In this document: positions 16,793 through 25,315 of the stretch, piece by piece
Layout: each line of letters opens with the position of its first letter
How positions within the stretch are numbered: position 1 is the stretch's first letter
Origin: Cyanophora paradoxa
Lineage: Eukaryota; Glaucocystophyceae; Cyanophorales; Cyanophoraceae
DNA length: 27,109 nucleotides
Reading direction: 5' to 3'
Assembly: GCA_004431415.1 (NCBI GenBank)
Contig: QPMI01000014.1
Location: 1 to 27,109, forward strand
Made by a program: the position numbers and the translations under genes
Notes under the pieces: generated by a model
The model's input: only the letters and a program-made list of their open reading frames with translations
Told to the model about the DNA's origin: nothing
The model's database searches: none

Positions 16793-18152
16793 ATGGATAT
16801 CACTTCCACTCTTCAAAGACTTTCGCTGAAAGAAGCCCTAACAACCCCAGAGGAGGCGAAGCCTTTTTCCTGGATAACTCCCTTATGCTTGTCTCGAATC
16901 CAAGTCTAAGCCAGTTCTAGTTGTTGTGAATCCCAGCAATACTTTTGAGAATAATGTTGGAAATCGCATTTCTTCAAGCTACCTCGCTACAATTTCTGTG
17001 GAAAACTCGAACTTGCTTTCGACCTTCCAGCCATCACTTTTGCTGGTGATACTGACCTAGTTCGCAATGGATACACTCGCCCAGTTGGTGCTTTAGTTCA
17101 GCGACTTGAAATTACCTATGGATCTTACACCTACCATATTCCATCTGATTTCCTTGCTCATTTCCCCTGGTCTATTATTCGGAGGATCAACTAGCTAAAA
17201 AGAAGCGATCAATGGCATGGTTCATGGCATTCCTGCTCATGGAACCAACCGCCTTGGTGGCTCATTTTTCGTTGAAATTCCTGTGCCTTGGCTAAATCAC
17301 TACCTTCCCCTTGGTGCTTTATCTGGTGAAATGGTTGTTACTGTTTGTTTAAGGATGCTGGAAAGGGTTATGTTGAAACTTCCTATGGTGGTCGTGGTCT
17401 TACTGTTGCAGCAGCTGATGTAGATTATTCAAAAGATGATGGTCTTGGAACTGCCCTGCTGAAACTGTTCTGGCAAATGTTGGTCAAAACATCACAGACT
17501 TTACTCTTGGTGCAACAACCCTGTCATTTCTATTACTTCTCCTCGCCTTTACATGCATGCTATTAATGTTCTGATGAGCTTTTCGCTACTGTAATTGAAA
17601 AAGTAAAGACTACTGGCATGGCTATTCCCTCCCTTGATATTGGATTTGTAGATGCTAGTGCTTTCCTGCCAAGGGCAATGCCCAACCCAATCGAATTAAC
17701 CTCTCTCAAATCTCAGGTCTTGTTTATGCTCTGCTTGTTTCAGTTCGTGATAATGCAACTGTTGATAAATCCACTGGCTCCCACAGTGTTCTTAAGACCT
17801 ATGCCAACTCCAAAGATATTACTTTCACTGTTGAAATTAATGGACAGCGACTTTATGCCACTGAGCCAATTTCCCTACTCAAAGGTGCTGAGCTAATTGC
17901 TGATGCCTTCAAATGCTCTAACATGGATAAGGTTGCTGATCGCTATGTCCTTTCAGGTTAAGTTTCTGCATTGATGGAGAGAAGGCAATTCGAAATATCG
18001 CTCAAAGTGGATTTGTTGACCTGACAAATTCCTCATCTTCATTCCTCACCCTGTACATGCCTTCAGATAAGGTAATCGATGTTAATGTTCGCGCTCTCAT
18101 GCATTCCTATATAATTTTGGACAAAGATGGGCTTCGTCGTATAAATCTTTGA
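16793..18152 (+). CDS. putative major capsid protein, double jelly-roll type (heavily interrupted)
   Basis: The gene starts MDITSTLQRLSLKEAL after TATAATAAAAGAGAATATA and ends LDKDGLRRINL with TGA at 18150-18152, about 450 aa. Readable segments in shifting frames include DLVRNGYTRPVGALVQRLEI, FVEIPVPWLNHYLPLGALSG, DIGFVDASAFLPRAMPNPIE and FLTLYMPSDKVIDVNVRALM. The WLNHYLPLGALSGEMVV stretch resembles the end of the first jelly-roll in PLV capsid proteins, and the hydrophobic C-terminal SYIILDKDG pattern fits their last strands. About eight shifts occur in 1.36 kb, the densest in the window. Its position between minor capsid genes and the packaging ATPase supports the call. I did not recognise it by an invariant motif, so a structure prediction should decide. 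Confidence 0.6.
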
Positions 18153-18155
18153 TAA

Positions 18156-18175
18156 CCTTACGATAAACAGTAAGG
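18156..18175 (+). terminator. hairpin directly after the MCP gene
   Basis: CCTTAC, an 8-base loop, then GTAAGG begins three bases after the stop. The right arm lies in CAGTAAGG, the octamer that also follows the three long hairpin repeats. A transcript-end signal is inferred. Confidence 0.45.
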
Positions 18176-18225
18176 CATTTAAAGAAAAAATGATTATTTA
18201 TTTTTGAAAACATTTAAAAAGCAAA

Positions 18226-18950
18226 ATGCCCCTCACAATTAATGAGTTTGTAGATCGTGCAAATGCCAAGCATAATGGTAAATTCGATTATTCGAAGGTT
18301 CAATTACAAAATGCAAGGATAAAGTTCTCATTTCTTGTCTGACTTGCAGTACAATATTTGAACAGCGTGTGGATCACCATCTAAGAGGGTCAAGCTGTAA
18401 AAAATGTAGTTTTCAGCGGTTGGAAATGAACGCAGAAAAGAGCTGGAAACATTTATAGAGCAATCAAGAAAACACATGGAGACAAATATTGTTATAATAA
18501 AGTAGAATATGTGAAAGCTCACACACCAGTTTGTATAAGATGCAACTCTTGTAACAAAGAGTTCATGCAACCCCAATCATTCATATTCGAAATACTGGTT
18601 GCCCATTTTGTAGATCTTCAAAAGGTGAGGAAGAGGTGTGCAAAGTGTTGGACTCCATTGGATTGGGGTATACACAACAACATACGTTCAAAGATTGTAG
18701 AATAAGTTTCCATTAAGGTTCGATTTCTATATTGATTCTCTTCGAATTGCAATAGAATATGATGGTATTCAACATTTCAAACCAAGAAAGTGGTTTGGTG
18801 CTGATAATGGTGAAGAGCAATTTAAACAGGTTCAAATTAATGATGGAATAAAAATCGATACTGTGAAGCTAACAACATTAAACTACTGAGAATCCATACA
18901 CCGAAACTGATATTGAGGGTTGCATTAAACGATTCCTATCTAACCTGTAA
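18226..18950 (+). CDS. Zn-ribbon repeat plus PD-(D/E)XK-like endonuclease, copy 2 (interrupted)
   Basis: The start is MPLTINEFVDRANAKHNGKF with DYS following: the HGxxYDYS zinc-ribbon type. Cys pairs follow near 18350-18410. A second ribbon unit (HGDKYCYNKVEY region; CNSCNKEF) spans about 18470-18620. The nuclease part begins near 18715 with LRFDFYIDSLRIAIEYDG, whose D and E/D residues fit the core of PD-(D/E)XK nucleases, and ends CEANNIKLLRI and IKRFLSNL at TAA 18948-18950. Several shifts, such as one in an A run near 18310, break the frame. Viral genes of this kind are usually homing-type nucleases. Here it sits in the same MCP-side place before the ATPase as in the left element, which suggests it moves with the module or has a fixed role. 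Confidence 0.65.
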
Positions 18951-18970
18951 ACCATATTCAGTCACCTTGC

Positions 18971-18995
18971 ATTATTTTATCTGTTTCTTTATAGA
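18971..18995 (+). promoter_or_regulatory. virion-module promoter-like motif before ATPase copy 2
   Basis: ATTATTTTATCTGTTTCTTT then ATAGA, 11-35 bases before the ATG, aligns with the motif before ATPase copy 1 (720-741). It is preceded by ACCATATTCAGT at 18952-18963, the same 12-mer that flanks the long hairpin repeats. Confidence 0.45.
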
Positions 18996-19005
18996 AAGAT
19001 ACACA

Positions 19006-19759
19006 ATGCCAATACCAAGTTCTGATCTGGAGGAATTCAATGCTGGAGAAATGATAGAACCCCCTTTCCGACTACTCATACTAGTAAAAGTGGATGCGGA
19101 AAAACAGAAGCTGTAAAGTATTATTTGAAACAGCTGCATGATGCGAAAAAAATTGATACAACCCTTATTATATCCGCTACGTCATTCTCACATTTTTGGG
19201 ACAAAGCTGCTACAGTGCAACTGGGTGCATGGACCCCCAATACATGTCGAAAATTATAAAAGAAAGAGAGGCAAAAAGGAGAAAGGAGAAGAACTTAACC
19301 ATATGCTGGTGATTTTAGAAGATATGATAGAAAATGACCAGCTGGATCTCAGTCGAGATAAAACAGTGGGAATGCTTTATGTTCGTGGCAGACATGTCAA
19401 TATATCAATTATAACTATTTCTCAGAAATTGCGGAAGGTTGCAAGTGTAATTCGCTGCAATAGTGATATAGTAATTATGGTTTGTGCAAGCAATCAAAAA
19501 GAGCTGGAAGCATTTGCAGAGGAGTTTTCTACTTTTCCCCGCAAAGAAGATTTCTATAAACTTTTGAGGAGTATGTGCATTCGTATCAATTCATTGTTTA
19601 TACTTCTTTCAAGTATAATGTGGGCTACTATGTTGATAAAGCCGATTTAGTTGGAGATTTTGATTTTCTCGCTTCCACAGGAAGCCCAAAAAGAAAGAAG
19701 ATGAACTGAAACCTCCAGAGAAAGAGGAAGCCCTAAGAAGTGAAAAGCCAAGTCCATAG
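19006..19759 (+). CDS. HerA/A32-type DNA-packaging ATPase, copy 2 (interrupted)
   Basis: The N-terminus reads MPIPSSDLEEFNAGEMIEPP, then a Walker A GKSGCGKT that is readable only after a one-base shift near 19080. The second segment continues KYYLKQLHDAKKIDTTLIIS. The third (19138-19650 frame) has Walker B-like HMLVILEDMIEN and the sensor stretch ISQKLRKVASVIRCNSDIVI, followed by KELEAFAEEFSTF. A last shift leads to VGYYVDKADLVGDFDFLA and a lysine-rich end with TAG at 19757-19759. Length about 250 aa is normal for PLV packaging ATPases. Order with the MCP upstream and scaffold-like gene downstream is as expected for a morphogenesis module. Three shifts are visible. It is clearly homologous to the gene at 769-1584 but much diverged. 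Confidence 0.8.
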
Positions 19760-19775
19760 CAACAAATTGATGCGA

Positions 19776-19792
19776 TATAAACGCGGTTTATA
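19776..19792 (+). terminator. hairpin after ATPase copy 2
   Basis: Perfect 7-base stem TATAAAC, loop GCG, GTTTATA, 16 bases after the ATPase stop. It may end the ATPase transcript; TTTATAAAAT at its right edge could also serve as a TATA box for the gene at 19822. Confidence 0.4.
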
Positions 19793-19821
19793 AAATTATC
19801 TCTCATTCTAATAAAGATACA

Positions 19822-20499
19822 ATGCCTCCCAAACGAAAGATAGGGATCCCAGCTGGGCTGTTGGCTATTCAGGAGGTGGAAACAGTGGATCCATTAACAC
19901 AGACCCACTGAAATTCAATGGTATGAATGAGGTAAAGCCTCACAACAACAAGAAGACCCCTCAATGCTGCCTATGAGGAATCATTTGATGACAAAGCCCC
20001 ACAGGCTTCAACCAGTGACCAACTCAACATTTCACCTGAAGCCTCAAAGATGAAGGCTGTTGCTGAGGGAGCCAGGCGAATTATTGGTGCTGCTGATGAT
20101 AAAGTTTAGGCTTGCAAGATCTATCACTGGCTCGCAAAGTGAAGGTCTAAGTAAGGAATCAGACAAGGTAATCCAGTCCATGGCTGGTGAAGTCACATAT
20201 AAGACTGCTCCCACTCAAAATATTCATCGATTCCAAAGGCTCAATGGGATGAGATGACTGCTAAACTCAAAGATCTGGAAGCCAAATCCAGTGCCTTGGA
20301 GCAGTATGTGACTGAGAAGAAAGAGAGAGCCAAGCTAAAGGAGATGCTTCGAAAGGAAGTTTATAAAATGGCATTACTGGTGTCCCAGATAAACAGTTTA
20401 TTGCTAAGAAAGAGAACCAATCGATGAGCAAGCAGTAGATGAAATGAAAACAAAGACCAAAAGGGAACCATTGAACCTGGTGCCACTAAGCTGAAGTAG
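19822..20499 (+). CDS. coiled-coil scaffold-like protein, copy 2 (interrupted)
   Basis: The start is MPPKRKIGIPAGLLAIQEVE after AATAAAGATACA, the sequence type seen before other starts. The N-terminal half is low-complexity and frame-broken (segments with DPLKFNGMNEVKPHNN and NAAYEESFDDKAPQ, then EASKMKAVAEGARRIIGAAD). The C-terminal half, from about 20250, is a coiled coil (WDEMTAKLKDLEAKSSALEQ, then KERAKLKEMLRKEVYKM) followed by ITGVPDKQFIAKK and a Lys/Thr-rich end; one frame gives a TAG at 20436-20438 and another at 20497-20499. The coiled coil and KKxxxK segment parallel copy 1 (1607-2287). Four or more shifts are present. A scaffolding or internal virion protein is suggested by position only. 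Confidence 0.5.
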
Positions 20500-20519
20500 A
20501 AAAGGGAGTAGCTCCACAG

Positions 20520-20563
20520 TATATAAAAGACGAGTTGGCTTTAATTTTCTCTGTTTTATTAGA
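20520..20563 (+). promoter_or_regulatory. two-part promoter: TATATAAAAG plus TTTTCTCTG motif
   Basis: TATATAAAAG at 20520-20529 is the best TATA box on the plus strand. TTAATTTTCTCTGTTTTATT at 20541-20560 follows and ends seven bases before the ATG at 20567. The pair matches the one at 2996-3054 in the left element. A small GGAG-TAG-CTCC hairpin at 20505-20515 precedes it. Confidence 0.55.
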
Positions 20564-20566
20564 GAC

Positions 20567-20839
20567 ATGGATATAATACGAAAGTTTATTGAGATGCTCA
20601 GTCTGCATGTGGTAAGCAATTGCCACAGTGGATGCTGTGACACAACAATAGAGTTTGAGATGTCAGATACTGAGGATAATGTATCTGAGGCAAGAGAGAG
20701 AAGGAGATCAACAGTTTCTGTGGAGTCAATGCCAGCAGACCCCACAGAGTATACATATGAGCAACAGGAGTATCCAAGGAGAAGTTCTCTGCCAGCAGAA
20801 AACGTTTTCTCTGGGAATATAAATGGAGGACACTATTAG
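20567..20839 (+). CDS. CCDTT-motif small protein, copy 2
   Basis: This is an intact 90-aa protein of unknown family. It opens MDIIRKFIEMLSLHVVSNCH and continues SGCCDTTIEFEMSDTED, aligning residue by residue with the left copy (2522-2934) across the Cys motif. The rest is polar and probably disordered, with RERRRSTVSVES and a Tyr/Gln-rich TEYTYEQQEYPRRSS. Conservation of C-H-x2-C-C-D-T-T between two diverged elements, against poor conservation elsewhere, points to a functional metal-binding, disulfide or acylation site. The amphipathic N-terminal helix before it could touch membrane or capsid. Confidence 0.6.
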   Translation: MDIIRKFIEMLSLHVVSNCHSGCCDTTIEFEMSDTEDNVSEARERRRSTVSVESMPADPTEYTYEQQEYPRRSSLPAENVFSGNINGGHY

Positions 20840-20898
20840 TTTAATCGAGTTACCAGTGATGAACCTGTTACTGAGGGTCTATAAGACACATTCTGGCA

Positions 20899-21102
20899 AT
20901 GCAGAAACGATATAGAGAGGACCCAGAATATAGAGAGTATAAAAAGCAGCAAGCCCTGGCATCCTATTATCGCAGAAAAGCCCAAAAAGAGGAGCAGAGA
21001 CCCAGAGGGAGACCGATTAAATATTATTTGCTACTGATAGTAGCAATGGGACCCCAGGTCTATAAGATAATTGAGCAAAAGCGGTCTCAGTATGCAAACT
21101 GA
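20899..21102 (+). CDS. basic AT-hook protein, copy 2
   Basis: A 67-aa ORF starting MQKRYREDPEYREYKKQQAL. Lys/Arg-rich helix to about residue 35, then RPRGRPIKYY, a canonical AT-hook core that binds the minor groove of AT-rich DNA. The last 20 residues are hydrophobic then basic and may reflect a frame change. The RYREDPEYRE motif is the counterpart of RYQDDEEYRRK in the left-element gene (3058-3502), though this copy lacks the long N-terminal part. It is the last gene of the plus-strand module. A nucleoprotein core or regulatory role is inferred. Confidence 0.5.
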   Translation: MQKRYREDPEYREYKKQQALASYYRRKAQKEEQRPRGRPIKYYLLLIVAMGPQVYKIIEQKRSQYAN

Positions 21103-21107
21103 GGCAG

Positions 21108-21368
21108 CTATATAAAATATATACAAAGGAATTGCTTTATACTTGCAATCAAAGTCACAGATAACTTTTGTAAATATGCTTTTGTTGTTTTTTTTGCATT
21201 CTCAGACACTGAAACAGTTATGTGAATGTTTACTGATCTATTTCTCTTTGGTTTTGCTGCATACATATTGTAACCTATCAATCTCTGTGACATTTCGATA
21301 TATGCCCCTATATCTCCATGCTTTGCATTTATCTAACTCATCATGGTCATCATCAAGAGCTTTGCCAT
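21108..21368 (-). CDS. doubtful small minus-strand gene
   Basis: From an ATG at 21366-21368 a one-base shift opens a charged stretch (ALDDDHDELDKCKAWRYRGI, then YRNVTEIDRLQYVC) ending at 21238. A neighbouring frame stays open to 21108 (RNRSVNIHITVSVSENAKKT). Neither matches a family I know. Apart from this and the hairpin, I see nothing in 21103-21578. Confidence 0.2.
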
Positions 21369-21434
21369 TTTGTCTTCACTATACACAATCAAGTAAGCTT
21401 AAGTATTCTTGTCAAATTTTGGTCTTTTTCGATA

Positions 21435-21542
21435 GGTGTCACAGGTGTTCACAGGTTTTTATCGTCCCTGGTCATTTTCTTTTTTAGCCCCCTAGATGGG
21501 ATGGACCTGTGACACCTGTGAACAACACCATTTCCAGTAAGG
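21435..21542. repeat. long hairpin repeat, diverged copy 3
   Basis: The left arm GGTGTCACAGGTGTTCACAG (21435-21454) pairs with ACCTGTGACACCTGTGAAC at 21504-21522. The loop differs from copies 1 and 2, yet the tail ACACCATTTCCAGTAAGG keeps the same theme. It lies 3' of the primase-helicase gene, between convergent transcription units. Confidence 0.75.
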
Positions 21543-21578
21543 CTATAAAAATACATATACAATCATAAATCGTTTTGT

Positions 21579-23878
21579 TTAATATTCAACATCCTCTCCA
21601 TTGTCTTCTTGAACCCTTGTTATCTTTCGAAGTCCAATGTAGCCCCTTGCTCTGGTTCCTGAATTCGTTTAACCTCTGATTTCACATTGAAGATTTCCCT
21701 TACTCTCTTCATCACAGAAACACATTCAACTTTATCATCGACACTTCTGTATGATTTGTAAATGATCACTCGAAACAAAGTCGTTTGCATTATGGGTAAC
21801 TTCGAAATTATCCCTAAGCCATTCACCAATCTTATCATTTTCAGCTATAAAGTTTATTCCCTGTTCAATAATCGATTGAGGGGGATTTCTTAAGATCTCT
21901 TCAACCTCTTTGTTCTTCCACATATCCAGTAATATCTTCATGTGAGCCATCTTATACTCATCATCATTGTGAGAAGTGTGAACAGAGTTGGGTCAGCTTT
22001 CTTTGACCAGCTTCAGGCTTCTCTCTGAATATATTATTGAATCTCTGGTATGAAAGCCTTCTTTGAATTGCAAAGTCTGGTTTATTTATAGTCAAATTGT
22101 CATTAGTTGTAATGTAAACCTGGAACATTGGAGTGAGGATTACTGGGTCTTTGAACAAGGCTCTCACAGTCATTTCATTTCCACCTGTGACCTCCTTAAT
22201 TTTGGAATTGCAGTTTATCACCATCTTCAGCCTCATTACTGAATACAAGTCGCTTTCCAGGAGTTTGGCAAGTTCAGGGTAGCATCTGATGAGTTCTTTT
22301 AGGTTTGGTCCAATAGGATATTTCGAGAGGGCTGTAATAAGCCCCAGATATCTGTTTGCAGTATTCCTGAACAAGTGATTTACCATTAGCACCAGCACCA
22401 GTCCACATGTAGAACTTCTGTGATTTTGTTGATCCACTCAAGCAATTGCAATAGATGCCAGAAGATAGTTTCGCTCTGCTGGATCATCTACAATCTCTCT
22501 ATAAATCTGATTGAGATGCTCCACTTTCTTGGGGTCTACATTCTCAGTATAATCATAACCCACACTCTTGCTCACCATATCTTCCAGTTTCCCTTTCTGA
22601 AAGTCATAGTTGTCAGATCAAATACACCATTATCGAATCCAATTACATATGGAACTGTATCAATCTTTTCATAGAATTCATCATCATTCAGCAGAGGGAG
22701 CAGATCAGTCAGAAGGGATTTGCGATATCCTGATTGTTTAAGATTTTTGGCAATAGAAATTAATGTTTTGATTTCTCTTCGAAAGCTGTTCTATTCTCTT
22801 CATCCTTCAAAGCTCTTTGGCTATAATGCACAGCCCTGCCAAGGTATTGAGGGACAACAAGGCAACTTATCTAGGTAAATCTTTTGGTTTGTGTCATCAT
22901 GCTCCCAAATCCCAGTATCAGTATTGAGTTTGAACCATGACTTTTTGGAGTATCTCCAAGTGTTTGTAGGACCTCTTTGCACACAAGACTGACATCATAA
23001 TGAGCGCCTCCAGAGCCAGCGGATTTATCAATGAGATTGAAGATATCAGATTGCATTCCAATGAAGATAAATCGTTTTTTGCAATTGCCACTGTAGCTGG
23101 ACACAATATACTTTTTATCTTCCCTTTGGCTTTCATAACATACCAGTTATTCGATTCATGGGACCATTGCAGCATGGGCAATTGAGTCCCTTATTAGCAG
23201 CATCAAAGTTAAAGCCAGTTCAGTTTTAGAGATTATATTGGGATGCATAAAGCCCATATCCACCAGCTCTTTAAATACTCTTTTCCAGTTCATCATGTGA
23301 GGTAGCATTAGCAGTATACTCACTCTTATAGATATAGTTTCTGCAATCCACTTTTTAAACTCATCAGTAGGCTCATTGAAATCACAGGTATCATCCCATG
23401 GGCAATTACCCAGGTCTTGTTGACACTGGACAAACATTAATTAATCCAGAAGTTCCAGTTCCAGTGATTGTTTTCAGGTCAACCTTTTCAAAGCCTTTAA
23501 AGCCTGGAGCCTTATCGGTGATTTTGAGTTTAGTGAACTCCTCAGGTCGTTTAAAGTAGACATGATAGCCTTTTTTAGTTTTTGCCATGGGTTGATTGGC
23601 ATCAAAGTCATCAGGAAACATATCCGGAATTTCTCAAAGTCTCCTCATCATCAAAGTCAATAACCATCATGTTGTCTGAGAGCAGAATGCCCCAAGATAC
23701 ATACTGATTAGTTGCCAGCGCTTCCTCATACTTTTCCCAGGACCAAGCACCTCCCTTATGCTTGAAAACTGGGTCTTTGCTGTCAGGTTTCACTGGGATA
23801 ATCATGTTTTTGGCAGTTCCTCATCAGAACGAAGCCAGTTAGCGAGCGATTTAATTAACTTGTCTGTTTGGCGTTCAT
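21579..23878 (-). CDS. PrimPol (AEP) - D5-type primase-helicase (interrupted)
   Basis: This gene, about 765 codons across segments, primes and unwinds DNA at the fork. The start is taken at the ATG at 23876-23878, close behind a TATA box. The N-terminal AEP part has the catalytic pair in MMVIDFDDEE (near 23655) and the sxH-like KKGYHVYF (near 23565). A D5 N-terminal region follows, with DDEFYEKIDTVPYVIGFDNG and VFDLTT near 22610-22690. The helicase Walker A is GAGANGKS near 22377-22400 in YMWTGAGANGKSLVQEYCKQ. Later motifs include KEVTGGNEMTVRALFKDP and a QRRLSYQRFNN arginine-finger-like segment. The C-terminal winged-helix-like part ends at 21579 or, in another frame, 21620. At least eight shifts interrupt it. 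Enzyme class is secure; integrity is not. Confidence 0.85.
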
Positions 23879-23896
23879 TTTCAGCGATCGGGGTCC

Positions 23897-23937
23897 CTTT
23901 TATATATATAGAAGATTTTTCTTTAAGTAGTTTTGGG
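23897..23937 (-). promoter_or_regulatory. replication-gene promoter, TTTAAAG-type plus TATA box
   Basis: Read on the minus strand: ACTACTTAAAGAAAAATCTT, then CTATATATATAAAAGGGACC, ending about 19 bases before the primase-helicase ATG. It is nearly identical to the element before the gene at 25206, including the ACTACTTAAAGAAA part. Confidence 0.7.
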
Positions 23938-24050
23938 TCCCCCAATCATTTTTTGTTGGAAATCGAGAAAGTATCCCTACGAAATTTATCCACATGATAT
24001 ATCGAGTGGTTCAGATACAAAAACGATAAAGTAGTATTTCAGCGAATAAA

Positions 24051-24078
24051 CAGCATATCCCAGCCTAGTAATATGCTG
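24051..24078 (-). terminator. hairpin after the 83-aa gene
   Basis: CAGCATAT, 12-base loop, ATATGCTG, starting 11 bases past the stop on the minus strand. An overlapping 7-base pair (TCCCAGC with GCTGGGA) offers an alternative fold. Confidence 0.45.
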
Positions 24079-24089
24079 GGAAAAATAAT

Positions 24090-24341
24090 TTAGACATGTT
24101 TCGATTTTCTCCCTCGATTTGAGTAAGGGACATCATACAAATACTTGACAAAGCAGACTGCATTGGCTGCATACTTTCGCTGACATGAACTTGCTATTTT
24201 CATGGCTCTATAGGTATCATCGTTTATATAGATCTCTAGCTGTGTGGCTATTTTTTCGTTAAACTTTTTGATTTGAGCCTTACCTTTTTCAGTTTGCTGG
24301 TATCTCTTCATAGCTCTCTTCTGGGCTTCACTGAGTGGCAT
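24090..24341 (-). CDS. small basic protein, 83 aa, unknown
   Basis: An intact ORF starting MPLSEAQKRAMKRYQQTEKG and ending SNRGRKSKHV. The SEAQKRAMKRYQQ start followed by a short strand (LEIYINDDTYRAMK) recalls small viral and phage proteins with a basic arm and ribbon-helix-helix-like body, but the match is loose. The RGRK end may contact DNA. It has its own TATATATA promoter (24356-24388) that overlaps the 3' end of the upstream gene, and a hairpin behind its stop. It stands between two replication-module genes, so a DNA-binding accessory role is plausible. Confidence 0.6.
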   Translation of the reverse strand: MPLSEAQKRAMKRYQQTEKGKAQIKKFNEKIATQLEIYINDDTYRAMKIASSCQRKYAANAVCFVKYLYDVPYSNRGRKSKHV

Positions 24342-24355
24342 TTTTCCTCTGTCTC

Positions 24356-24388
24356 TCTTAATATATATAGAGAATTCTTTAAATCATT
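24356..24388 (-). promoter_or_regulatory. replication-gene promoter
   Basis: On the minus strand: GATTTAAAGAATTCTCTATA then TATATTAAGAG, about 15 bases before the ATG at 24341. Same arrangement as at 23897 and 25211, with a weaker TATA part. It overlaps the end of the gene at 24379-25206. Confidence 0.6.
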
Positions 24389-25206
24389 TTTTGTTCTCTA
24401 ACCTCTTTGTCCAAATCGCTCAATATACATAGTTTGAAATGCTTACCTAGCAATGCTACAAATGGTTCGATTTCCAAGGTCTCCCATGTTTTCTTGTCCT
24501 TATTCCATCTGCAATCTAATCCTTTTGCGATATCTTTTTAAGATAAGGCACCTGAAACCCAGCAACCAATGTATTTGTTGTACTGAGTTCTGCATACATT
24601 TCAATCAATGCAGATCTGCCCTCTCTGAACCTCTCTATATCATCTCTGCGAAGATTATCCATTTTCGGAATAAATGGTTGCACCAAATCAGGAAAATTAA
24701 CTGCATGTTTATTCCTTGCTCTTTCTTGTTCTAATTCTCTCTGTTTCGCTCTCTTTCTTCTAATTCAAGCTGCCTCTTTCGAGCTTCCTCTTGTTTTTCA
24801 AGTTCTCTTTTTCTTTCCAGTTCTTCTTGCTTTAAAGCGATTCTGCACTTATTACAGAAATTATCCTTCGGTTTTTATGCCGATCTCCACATCTTTCACA
24901 TATATCTTGACCTCTGGCACCCTTTGGAATAAATCGTAAAATGCAGCAATTCCCAACAATGACCACAATCTTTTTATTAACATGCAGAATATAGCATTGC
25001 TCTTTAATTGGATGATCACAGGCGCAATGCTCAGACTCTGGAGGCAGGTCATAGTCACTTAATCCATATTTTGCAAGCTTTGCCCAAAGAGGGAGCGGTT
25101 TCCTGTTACTTCCAAGAGCAACATAATCATTGAAGTTATCAGATCCACAAAGCAACATTAAAGCCGCTTTGAGCTTTTCCAGGCAATACGATTTCTTCTC
25201 TGCCAT
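24379..25206 (-). CDS. Zn-finger / coiled-coil / DUF5710-like protein (interrupted)
   Basis: The N-terminal segment (24832-25206) has SEHCACDHPIKEQCYILHV and VIVGNCCILRFIP, a Cys pattern common in uncharacterised proteins of PLVs and giant viruses, then ICERCGDRHKNR, the first half of a zinc ribbon whose second half (CNKC) appears after a shift near 24870. A long Glu/Arg coiled coil follows (LERKRELEKQEEARKRQLEL and onward, about 24740-24830). After MYAELSTTNTLVAGFQVPYL another shift leads to KDIAKGLDCRWNKDKKTWET, which fits the DUF5710 pattern (VPYxxKDxAKxLGxxWDxxxKxW). The stop is at 24379. The total is about 275 aa. Its function is unknown; nucleic-acid binding in replication or transcription is likely from the fingers and the shared promoter. 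Confidence 0.6.
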
Positions 25207-25210
25207 TGTC

Positions 25211-25248
25211 CTTTTATATATATAGAAGATATTTCTTTAAGTAGTTTT
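25211..25248 (-). promoter_or_regulatory. replication-gene promoter, TTTAAAG-type plus TATA box
   Basis: On the minus strand: ACTACTTAAAGAAATATCTT then CTATATATATAAAAGGAC, directly before the ATG at 25206. Best match to the element at 23897-23937. Confidence 0.7.
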
Positions 25249-25315
25249 CATCAAATTTTGTGTTCAGAATTCCCCATTTAAAACCTCCCCTTTTAGTAGG
25301 AACAAGTTAGGAACT

